Positions 8,152 to 12,620 of a stretch of 12,620 bases of DNA are shown here, piece by piece; within the stretch, counting starts at the first letter, position 1, and the number at the start of each line of letters is the position of its first letter. A model generated the notes under the pieces. The model had not been told where the DNA came from, did not search any database, and saw only the letters and a list, made by a program, of their open reading frames with translations. A program made the position numbers and the translations under genes. Source of the DNA: CBDCWA01 sp046048295 (GTDB taxonomy: Bacteria > Pseudomonadota > Alphaproteobacteria > Rhizobiales > Hyphomicrobiaceae); the NCBI GenBank assembly GCA_046048295.1, contig JBJOGJ010000108.1, positions 1-12,620 of the forward strand, given 5' to 3'.

Positions 8152-8206
8152 GCGGGACGGCACGGGCCGTCGTTTAGTAATTAAGATGGGACCGGAGCCG
8201 TCCCGC
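8152..8206. other. 10-bp inverted repeat with alternative hairpin
   Basis: GCGGGACGGC (8152-8161) and GCCGTCCCGC (8197-8206) are perfect complements separated by 35 bp. The left arm can instead pair as GACGGC (8156-8161) with GCCGTC (8166-8171) across a 4-base loop, so the folds are mutually exclusive. On the minus strand the compact hairpin is followed by CCGCCCCC and TTTT, which is weakly terminator-like. AT-rich sequence (8172-8186) lies in the loop of the long form. Confidence 0.5.
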
Positions 8207-8407
8207 GCCTGGGGCACTTGTCGCCCGACACCGTTCCATCTCACCAGCGCGGTCACCTGCATTCGTGGCCAGTGCGGCCGCGAGTGCCGGCACGGGCAAC
8301 CACTCCAGCTGATGGGAGTGCAAATGCGATCCAGGCTCCGCCTCCACCCGAACGCCCAGCTCGCGACAGTGCCCCAGATGAGGCGGATGCGAGGGAGTAT
8401 GGGGCAT
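8174..8407 (-). CDS. doubtful 77-codon ORF, no recognisable family
   Basis: The frame MPHTPSHPPHLGHCRELG and onward is rich in His, Pro and Arg and matches nothing I recognise. It could be chance in GC-rich DNA. Context gives slight support. An AT-rich island (8424-8442) lies 17 bp before the ATG. A 16-bp word also found upstream of the GIY-YIG gene lies 39 bp before it. A hairpin followed by TTTT begins just after the stop. No Shine-Dalgarno is visible. It may be a remnant rather than a working gene. Outside this ORF, the span 7994-8490 holds only the dyads and repeats listed separately. Confidence 0.2.
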   Translation of the reverse strand: MPHTPSHPPHLGHCRELGVRVEAEPGSHLHSHQLEWLPVPALAAALATNAGDRAGEMERCRATSAPGAGRLRSHLNY

Positions 8408-8423
8408 GCGGAGAAAGCGGGGA

Positions 8424-8442
8424 TAACTATTTTATATGGTTA
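8424..8442. promoter_or_regulatory. AT-rich island at the edge of the repeat array
   Basis: Nineteen bases, mostly A/T, stand in strongly GC-rich surroundings. TAAC (8424-8427) faces GTTA (8439-8442) as an imperfect dyad. On the minus strand it contains TATAAAAT, a plausible -10 region for leftward transcription, but no convincing -35 was found. Confidence 0.3.
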
Positions 8443-8445
8443 GCG

Positions 8446-8461
8446 GGCGGGGTTCGGTGCC
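8446..8461. repeat. 16-bp direct repeat, copy 1
   Basis: GGCGGGGTTCGGTGCC is identical at 9375-9390. Both copies lie just left of a REP-like hairpin (A here, F there) and just upstream, on the minus strand, of a leftward ORF. The similarity extends loosely into a following GGCGAG. Confidence 0.6.
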
Positions 8462-8493
8462 TTGTGGGCGAGGCGCCAGCCAAAATTCCTTCT

Positions 8494-8523
8494 GTCATTC
8501 TCGGGCTTGTCCCGAGAACCCAT
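8494..8523 (+). repeat. REP-like hairpin A
   Basis: GTCA (8494-8497) is followed by an 8-bp stem TTCTCGGG/CCCGAGAA with 5-base loop CTTGT (8498-8518), then CCCATC. It is the forward partner of B. The two share GTCATTCTCGG, CGAGAACCCATC and total length, but their innermost stem pair is swapped (G-C versus C-G). Confidence 0.8.
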
Positions 8524-8614
8524 CGGTGAGCGTACTCTGTCTGCAGAGGTTGTGGTGACCGGATGCTGTGGAGAGCGGTGCGGCTGATCTCGGTGCTTCG
8601 GAGTTTGGGGAGGG

Positions 8615-8644
8615 ATGGGTTCTCGGCCTGAAGCCGAGAATGAC
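8615..8644 (-). repeat. REP-like hairpin B, inverted partner of A
   Basis: Stem TTCTCGGC/GCCGAGAA with loop CTGAA (8620-8640) is followed by TGAC (8641-8644), the complement of the leading GTCA. The A-B interior is about 90 bp and contains a CTCTG/CAGAG hairpin (8535-8548). It shares TGTGGTGA plus CCGG with the C-D interior. Confidence 0.8.
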
Positions 8645-8650
8645 AGGTGT

Positions 8651-8728
8651 GGGTGGGGCTGGCGGATTGCCATAACCACCAACGTCATCCTGGCGCGGGT
8701 GGGGTTAGCGGGTTGCCGCCCAACAGAT
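8651..8728. repeat. linker repeats between hairpin pairs
   Basis: Two related units, GGTGGGGCTGGCGGATTGCC and GGTGGGGTTAGCGGGTTGCC, precede further GTCATCC words. One of these (around 8681-8690) lacks its partner arm, so it is a half-element. A third unit follows hairpin F (9460-9491) and there forms a perfect GTTGGCGG/CCGCCAAC hairpin. Confidence 0.6.
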
Positions 8729-8757
8729 GTCATCCCGTGGCTTGTCCACGGGATCCA
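8729..8757 (+). repeat. REP-like hairpin C
   Basis: GTCA (8729-8732) leads a 9-bp stem ATCCCGTGG/CCACGGGAT with loop CTTGT (8732-8754), followed by CCA. The loop equals that of A. It is the forward partner of D. Confidence 0.82.
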
Positions 8758-8842
8758 ACCCTCGCCGGGAGTGTCGCATGAGAGTGTGGTGAGCCGGTAG
8801 CAATGATGGCGCGCAACCGCGAGCGATGCGCGTGCCGAACCA

Positions 8843-8871
8843 TGGATCCCGGTGACGAGCACCGGGATGAC
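8843..8871 (-). repeat. REP-like hairpin D, inverted partner of C
   Basis: A 9-bp stem ATCCCGGTG/CACCGGGAT with loop ACGAG (8846-8868) is followed by TGAC (8868-8871). Aligned in the same orientation as C, the two differ at five of 29 positions. Four of those make two compensatory stem pairs (T-A to G-C and G-C to T-A) and the fifth is in the loop. The interior holds a further bulged hairpin (8808-8836). Confidence 0.82.
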
Positions 8872-8909
8872 GGAGAATAAGGGGCGAGCGCTTTGCCACA
8901 TCCTCCGAC

Positions 8910-8958
8910 GTCACCCCGGCCCCGGATCAAGTCCGGGACAGGCTACGGCCGGGGCCTG
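8910..8958 (+). repeat. long REP-like element E (nested hairpin), left bracket of the GIY-YIG gene
   Basis: GTCA (8910-8913) is followed by an outer stem CCCCGGCC (8914-8921) with GGCCGGGG (8947-8954). An inner stem CCCGGA/TCCGGG (8921-8926, 8932-8937) has loop TCAAG. E matches the inverted F at about 45 of 51 positions. It also matches H as a direct repeat, H lacking the inner hairpin. It lies just after the GIY-YIG stop codon, so it could also serve as that gene's 3' hairpin. Confidence 0.82.
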
Positions 8959-8977
8959 GACACGTCGCGTGGGCACT

Positions 8978-9325
8978 TCAGTCGTTGTCAGGCTCGCTGG
9001 TCAGCCGTTCACGCTCTGCGGGACCGGGCATCACTTCACCGTTCTCGGGATTATACAGGTTCTGCCACTCCGGGTTCATCTGCTCGATAAGCCGGTATTT
9101 CCAACTCCGGTGCCACCGCTTGAGCCGCTTCTCGCGTGCGATTGCCTCGGGCATCGTCGCGTGCATTTCATAGTAGACCAGGAGCTTGATGCCGTGCTCG
9201 CGGGTGAAACCAGCGATCAGTTCCTGGCTGTGCTGGTCCATGCGACCACTAATATTGCTGGTGACACCAGTGTAGAGCGTGCCCTTCGGTGCGCTGGCCA
9301 ATATGTAAACGCATGGTGCTTTCAT
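8978..9325 (-). CDS. small GIY-YIG nuclease-family protein (COG2827 / YhbQ-like)
   Basis: The 115-residue product is predicted to be a stand-alone GIY-YIG domain protein. The fold makes metal-dependent DNA strand breaks in homing endonucleases and UvrC. The cellular role of the small bacterial family is not established here. Visible motifs are VYI (6-8) and YTG (18-20) for the two halves of the signature, VTSNISGRMDQH (21-32) with the conserved arginine R28, then YYE (51-53). EAIAREKRLKRWHR follows (60-73) with the metal-binding glutamate probably E65. NPEW (84-87) completes the family pattern. The start at 9325 gives the typical M-x-x-x-x-VYIL beginning. The frame stays open to 9571, but that extension runs through palindromic repeats. 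No clear Shine-Dalgarno is seen. The gene is bracketed by inverted copies E and F of one element. Confidence 0.87.
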   Translation of the reverse strand: MKAPCVYILASAPKGTLYTGVTSNISGRMDQHSQELIAGFTREHGIKLLVYYEMHATMPEAIAREKRLKRWHRSWKYRLIEQMNPEWQNLYNPENGEVMPGPAERERLTSEPDND

Positions 9326-9374
9326 GGGGGCAGGATGCAAATACTCCGCTGTCGGTGCAAGTCGTTTTACGATC

Positions 9375-9390
9375 GGCGGGGTTCGGTGCC
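9375..9390. repeat. 16-bp direct repeat, copy 2
   Basis: Identical to 8446-8461. It lies between the GIY-YIG start (50 bp away on the minus strand) and element F. Confidence 0.6.
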
Positions 9391-9402
9391 AGGCGAGAGG
9401 TG

Positions 9403-9453
9403 GCCGGATCCCGGCCATAGCCTGCCCCGGACTTGATCCGGGGCCGGGATGAC
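9403..9453 (-). repeat. long REP-like element F (nested hairpin), right bracket of the GIY-YIG gene
   Basis: Outer stem ATCCCGGCC (9408-9416) with GGCCGGGAT (9442-9450); inner stem CCCCGGA/TCCGGGG (9425-9431, 9437-9443) with loop CTTGA; then TGAC (9450-9453). It is the inverted partner of E. The outermost C-G pair of E is T-A here, a compensatory change. Confidence 0.82.
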
Positions 9454-9459
9454 GGGGTG

Positions 9460-9491
9460 GGTGGGGTTGGCGGATTGCCACAGCCGCCAAC
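9460..9491 (+). repeat. linker repeat with perfect 8-bp hairpin
   Basis: GTTGGCGG (9466-9473) and CCGCCAAC (9484-9491) flank ATTGCCACAG. This is the best-preserved copy of the linker also seen in degenerate form at 8651-8728. Its loop word TTGCCACA recurs at 8893-8900 and 9565-9572, just ahead of elements E and H. Confidence 0.6.
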
Positions 9492-9535
9492 GTGATTGCG
9501 TCGCGTTTGGGGTGAGCGGTCCCCACACCCTCGAT

Positions 9536-9562
9536 GTCACCCCGGCATGTGTGGGCCGAGCC
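9536..9562 (+). repeat. degenerate REP-like element G
   Basis: GTCACCCCGGC (9536-9546) is followed by ATGTGTGGGCCGAG, leaving only a short imperfect stem. It looks like a decayed copy of the E/H type. Confidence 0.4.
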
Positions 9563-9564
9563 GA

Positions 9565-9635
9565 TTGCCACACCCTCGACGTCACCCCGGCGGAGGCCGG
9601 GGCCTGGACACTTCGCGTGCGGCCCTCACTTCAGT
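9565..9635 (+). repeat. REP-like element H, direct repeat of the E region
   Basis: Runs from TTGCCACA through GTCA (9581-9584) and the stem CCCCGGC/GCCGGGG (9585-9591, 9596-9602) to CACTTCAGT (9627-9635). It matches 8893-8982 along its length except for the missing inner hairpin. One 25-bp part (8947-8971 versus 9595-9619) has a single mismatch. Its end overlaps the TIR-TPR stop codon. Confidence 0.75.
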
Positions 9636-11692
9636 TTCGCCAATTCGCGTCTCGCCGTTTCGAGATACTGCCGGTCGGTGGGCAGAAGAATGCCGCGCTT
9701 CTCCATGTCCTCGAGCTTGGCCACCGCCTTCGGCCAGTAGGTGGCGGGCTCATATTTTGCCAACCGCCAGTACGAGACCCAGAGGTCGCGCTGCCAGCCG
9801 GCGTTGCCGGGGTCGGCGGCGGCGAGGCGTTCGGCAATGGCGTGCCTGGCCTTGTAGGCGTCGAGCGCGGCGGCGAGGTTGCCCTGGGCGACGAGCACGT
9901 CGCCGATCTTCTCGTGCGTGACAGATGTGAACCGCTGGAGGTCCGCGTTCGAGACGTCTGCATCACGAAGCGGCACCATCCGGTCAAGGCTGGCCCGATA
10001 CTGTTCCAGAGCAGCGGTCAAATTACCCTGTGCAACGTAGATATCCCCCATCCGTTCATTCGAGACGGAGAGGTCGCGCTGCCAGCCCGCGTTGCGGGGA
10101 TCGGCGGCGGCGAGGCGTTCGGCAATGGCATGGCTGGCCTTGTAGGCGTCGAGCGCGGCGGGGAGGTTGCCCTGGGCGGCGAGCACGTCGCCGATCTTAT
10201 TGTGCGTGACGGAGAGGTCGCGCTGCCAGCCCGCGTTGCCGGGGTCGGCGGCGGCGAGGCGTTGGCGGATGGCGAGTGATTCTTTGGCATCCTTGGCGGC
10301 AGCGTCGAGCCGACCGAGTGTTTGCAGGATATCCACTCGTCGAACAAGTGCTTCCCCGAGCTCCCGCTGCCAAGAGGTTTCTTTGATTGCAGGCGGGCTT
10401 GCTCCACGGGAAACATCGACCGCCGTGTCCGTGTGTGCCAGGGCGCGGGTTAAGTTGTCACCCGCCTTCCACATAGACTGACCCAGCCGTGTGCTGGCTC
10501 GAACGATATTCCATTTATCATTGTCGCTCATTGCGAGTTTGAGAAGACGAGCAAGAGAATGCTGAGCCCCTTTCCTGTCGTCATGCCAGATACCGAGGTA
10601 ACCATGCCAGTAGAGCGCTTCCCTGTCGTCGGGGGCGAGTTCAAGCGCCTTGGCATAGGCCTCGCGCGCAGCCTTGGGATCAGCCAGCCCGGCGATGGCG
10701 CCAAGATTGCGATAGGCAGCGGCAGCATCCTTCTTGTCCTGTGACAGCCGCGACACCTTCTCATCCGCCACGGCGCGGAAGAGGTCCGCAGCTTCCTTCG
10801 TCTTGCCTGACTTCAGCAATTCGAGTGCCCGCGCCAAGCGCTGGTCGCCGGCACGAGCGCCGGAGGCAGCGTCGTTGACCGCCTGACCGATGGCTTGCTC
10901 GGCACCTCCGGCGCGCGCGGTGCCGATGAGAGACAGTCGCTGCACCAGCGCGGCAAGCTGCGCCTGCTGATCTTCCATCTGCTTCTTCTGGGCAGCAAGC
11001 TGCGTCTTCAGCGCGACGTCCCGAGCGGCACTTTCAACCTTCTGACGCTCGTGCTGCAGGTAGAGGAAACCTGCAAACATGCTGAGGCCGCAGAACACGG
11101 CGACGATGCCCGAGACCGCATATATGCGCCTCTTGTCCGCCAGAAGTTGGCGTTGACGCACATCGTCCACCGCCAGCCCCGTCAGACCCGCCACCACCTT
11201 GGCGAGGCCGAGTTGGCGGCCGTCGGCGGTATCGCGAAGGTCGGGGCCGAGAATGGTGACGGGCCGGTCCGAGACCGAGCCGTCGGCGTCGAGCTCGAAA
11301 CGGAGCGCCGGCGGGAAGTTGGCGGGCGTCGCACCCTCGACGATGACGGGAATGACGGGCCGGTCGGGATGACGCGAGCGGAATAGGCGCACCTCCTCGT
11401 TGACGGCAGGCCGCGTCGCGGCGACCGGGGAGCAGAGGACGACGAGCGCGGCGGAACCATCGAGCGCAACGATGGTGGCGTCGGTCAGGGAATGGCCGCC
11501 GGAGAAATCCTCCCGATCGCGGAAGATCGGGCGAAGCGTCTTCGGAACCCGCCCGACCGCCGTCTCGCGGCCGACGAGGTCCCGGTCGATGCGGTAGCCC
11601 TCGAGGCGCGCGTGCAGCCATTTCGCCCACCGCACGTCGGCATGGGCGTAGGAGAGGAATGCGCGATACCTGAAATCGATGGGGCCGGCCAT
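9626..11692 (-). CDS. TIR domain - transmembrane - coiled coil - TPR repeat protein
   Basis: A 688-residue protein. TIR domain about 7-180: box 1 YRAFLSYAHAD (9-19), the FRDREDFSGGHSL segment (57-69), and SPVAATRPAVNEEVRLF (88-104), where E99 or E100 sits at the catalytic glutamate position of NAD-cleaving TIRs. Basic ADKRR precedes a single hydrophobic helix (about 190-212), then a Gln/Lys/Ala-rich coiled coil (about 213-255). TPR-like helices occupy about 285-645, ending in 48-residue units built on RLAAADPGNAGWQRDL and IGDVLxAQGNLxAALDAYK. The basic side faces the N-terminus, so the TIR is predicted cytosolic and the repeats periplasmic. CCGGAGG lies 4 bases before ATG at 11692. Bacterial TIR proteins act in NAD-depleting phage defence or signalling. 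The role here is inferred only from domains. It follows the Lrp gene by 67 bp on the same strand. Confidence 0.87.
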   Translation of the reverse strand: MAGPIDFRYRAFLSYAHADVRWAKWLHARLEGYRIDRDLVGRETAVGRVPKTLRPIFRDREDFSGGHSLTDATIVALDGSAALVVLCSPVAATRPAVNEEVRLFRSRHPDRPVIPVIVEGATPANFPPALRFELDADGSVSDRPVTILGPDLRDTADGRQLGLAKVVAGLTGLAVDDVRQRQLLADKRRIYAVSGIVAVFCGLSMFAGFLYLQHERQKVESAARDVALKTQLAAQKKQMEDQQAQLAALVQRLSLIGTARAGGAEQAIGQAVNDAASGARAGDQRLARALELLKSGKTKEAADLFRAVADEKVSRLSQDKKDAAAAYRNLGAIAGLADPKAAREAYAKALELAPDDREALYWHGYLGIWHDDRKGAQHSLARLLKLAMSDNDKWNIVRASTRLGQSMWKAGDNLTRALAHTDTAVDVSRGASPPAIKETSWQRELGEALVRRVDILQTLGRLDAAAKDAKESLAIRQRLAAADPGNAGWQRDLSVTHNKIGDVLAAQGNLPAALDAYKASHAIAERLAAADPRNAGWQRDLSVSNERMGDIYVAQGNLTAALEQYRASLDRMVPLRDADVSNADLQRFTSVTHEKIGDVLVAQGNLAAALDAYKARHAIAERLAAADPGNAGWQRDLWVSYWRLAKYEPATYWPKAVAKLEDMEKRGILLPTDRQYLETARRELAKLK
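9782..10210 (-). repeat. 144-bp TPR-coding units with a 288-bp higher-order duplication
   Basis: Codons 478-637 fall into units of exactly 48 residues. Residues 495-541 (10070-10210) and 591-637 (9782-9922) agree at 42 of 47 positions and are near-identical in DNA, 288 bp apart. The intervening unit is more diverged. Confidence 0.75.
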
Positions 11693-11759
11693 AATACCTC
11701 CGGTAGCAATGGCGGCAGCCTAGCAGTTCGATCCGCAGCCGTCATGATGGCCGATGCCG

Positions 11760-12236
11760 TTACCCGCGGCCTGTGACCGGAACGCCCGCCTCGGTCTTGA
11801 CGCGGCGGATGGTGACGTGGGTCTTGACGGTGGCGACGTTGGGGGCGGCGGCGAGCGTGCCGGTGACGAAGCCCTGGAAGGCGGGAAGGTCGGGGGCGAC
11901 GCACTTCAGCATGTAGTCGGTCTCGCCCGACATCATGTGGCACTCGCGCACCAACGGCCAGGAGAGGACGAGGTTCTCGAAGGCGCGGAGGTCCGGCTCG
12001 GCCTGGTTGTGCAGACCGACCATGGCGAAGGCGGTGACGTGGAAGCCGAGCAGGTCGGCGTCGACGTCGGCGTGGTAGCCGCGGATGACGCCGGCCTCCT
12101 CGAGGGCACGGACGCGGCGCAGGCAGGGCGGCGGCGACAGGCCGACGCGTTGGGCAAGGGTGAGGTTGGTGACACGGCCGTCGGCCAGCAGTTCGCGGAC
12201 GATTCGCAGGTCGATGGCGTCGAGCTTCAAGGGCAT
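11760..12236 (-). CDS. Lrp/AsnC-family transcriptional regulator
   Basis: The 158-residue product is a DNA-binding regulator of the feast/famine family, which usually acts as dimers to octamers sensing amino acids. An N-terminal winged helix-turn-helix spans about 5-55: LDAIDLRIVRELLADGR, then LTLAQRVGLSPPPCLRRVRALEEAGVIRGY. It is followed by the RAM/effector domain (about 65-145) with the conserved turn SGETDYMLK (103-111) and VKTHVTIRRVK. Length and order are typical. ATG at 12236 places LDxID at the usual position; the frame remains open to 12341 without family support. It lies upstream of the TIR gene on the same strand and is divergent from the ELM1-like gene. Family members often bind their own promoter and the divergent neighbour. 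The effector is unknown. Confidence 0.93.
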   Translation of the reverse strand: MPLKLDAIDLRIVRELLADGRVTNLTLAQRVGLSPPPCLRRVRALEEAGVIRGYHADVDADLLGFHVTAFAMVGLHNQAEPDLRAFENLVLSWPLVRECHMMSGETDYMLKCVAPDLPAFQGFVTGTLAAAPNVATVKTHVTIRRVKTEAGVPVTGRG

Positions 12237-12288
12237 GGGCGGGCCTCGGCGGTGGCAAGCGAAATTGTGTGAAAGTCCTGCACGGTGC

Positions 12289-12303
12289 AACATACCATAT
12301 GTT
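12289..12303. promoter_or_regulatory. candidate Lrp-type operator in divergent spacer
   Basis: AACAT (12289-12293) and ATGTT (12299-12303) form a 15-bp dyad with a 5-bp AT-rich centre, flanked by TGC and (two bases offset) GCA. It lies 53 bp upstream of the Lrp start, between the divergent genes. Size and AT-rich centre fit Lrp/AsnC sites, but binding is inferred. Confidence 0.45.
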
Positions 12304-12396
12304 TCGCAGGCTGCCTTATGCACTGCGGCGGCAGGCGGCATGGACTATGACCGCGAGAGCGCCCAAACGAGGATCATGACCGGGAAGGGCAACGAC

Positions 12397-12620
12397 ATGA
12401 CGGCAGACGCAGGCACCGGTGCGGATCGCCCGTTCCAGGGCGCGGCCGGTTGGCTCATCACCGACGCCAAGGCGGGGATGGACGTGCAGGTGCGCGGCGT
12501 TGCCGATGCGCTGGGCCTCGCGGCGGAGATGAAGCACGTGGCGCCGACGGGGCTCTACAAGGTGCTGGCGCCGTGGGGACCGGTCGACCCGAAGGAGCGT
12601 TTCGGCGAGGCAGGCAGCCG
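12397..12620 (+). CDS. Mito_fiss_Elm1-like protein (partial, 5' end only)
   Basis: The visible 74 codons read WLITDAKAGMDVQVRGVADA near residues 19-38, then MKHVAPTG and LAPWGPVDPKERFG. This matches the N-terminus I know for bacterial proteins of the Mito_fiss_Elm1 family (usual pattern: aromatic-hydrophobic-TDGKAG, Q-x-x-GLA, LG, then a P-W segment). The family has a glycosyltransferase-like fold and no firmly established bacterial function. The usual DGKAG appears here as DAKAG. ATG at 12397 is chosen for AAGGG seven bases upstream; in-frame ATGs at 12376 and 12340 are alternatives. The gene continues beyond the window and is divergent from the Lrp gene. Confidence 0.68.
   Translation, partial: MTADAGTGADRPFQGAAGWLITDAKAGMDVQVRGVADALGLAAEMKHVAPTGLYKVLAPWGPVDPKERFGEAGS

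Noticed and set aside
8440..8901. 153-codon minus-strand ORF with VIPVLVTGIHG and AIRQPHP-type words
   Set aside because: The words are translations of REP-like hairpins A-D and linkers. Such ORFs are typical false calls over repeats.
9326..9571. 82-residue N-terminal extension of the GIY-YIG protein
   Set aside because: The extension translates element F and the linker repeats. The family normally starts a few residues before VYIL, as from 9325.
8494..9602. CRISPR array
   Set aside because: Repeats are palindromic, of varied length and in alternating orientation with irregular spacing. No regular direct repeats or cas genes are present.
9782..10210. Assembly artefact in the repeated TPR region
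   Set aside because: Units differ at several codons in each copy, and the frame and 48-residue period are kept, as expected for genuine TPR repeats.

Overview
The window looks like the chromosome of a GC-rich alphaproteobacterium. The gene order trpE / ppiD / tpiA / small secreted protein / secG / pyrG is familiar from Hyphomicrobiales (Rhizobiales) and relatives. Palindromic GTCAYCC-type repeats, a Bug/TctC-type binding protein and a TIR-TPR protein also fit that group. The genus is not determined.

Left part (1-6961), conserved core. On the minus strand, ppiD (inner-membrane parvulin-like periplasmic chaperone) is followed after 36 bp by trpE (anthranilate synthase component I), which is cut by the window edge after its PAGTVSGAPK motif. 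Divergently on the plus strand run tpiA (glycolysis), a small secreted proline-rich protein of unknown function, secG (Sec translocon) and pyrG (CTP synthase). In many alphaproteobacteria pyrG is followed by kdsA and eno. Here synteny stops at the pyrG stop codon.

Middle part (6980-9625), accessory. A lone TctC/Bug-type periplasmic solute-binding gene converges on pyrG with an 18-bp gap and has no TctA or TctB membrane partners nearby. It is followed by about 1 kb without a confident gene. This stretch holds a 10-bp inverted repeat with an alternative fold, a weak 77-codon ORF, an AT-rich island and an array of REP-like hairpins. The hairpins come as three consecutive inverted pairs (A/B, C/D, E/F). 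Each is preceded by GTCA, and several differences between partners are compensatory in the stems. The third pair brackets a small GIY-YIG nuclease-family gene. A further copy (H) lies at the 3' end of the TIR gene. This layout resembles REP sequences with a REP-associated transposase (RAYT), with a GIY-YIG protein in the place of the transposase.

Right part (9626-12620). On the minus strand, an Lrp/AsnC-family regulator is followed after 67 bp by a 688-residue protein with an N-terminal TIR domain, one transmembrane helix, a coiled coil and 48-residue TPR-like repeats. The predicted topology (cytosolic TIR, periplasmic repeats) recalls Toll-like receptors. Divergent from the Lrp gene is the start of a Mito_fiss_Elm1-like gene, cut by the window edge. 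The Lrp/ELM1 spacer holds a dyad that could be an Lrp-type operator.
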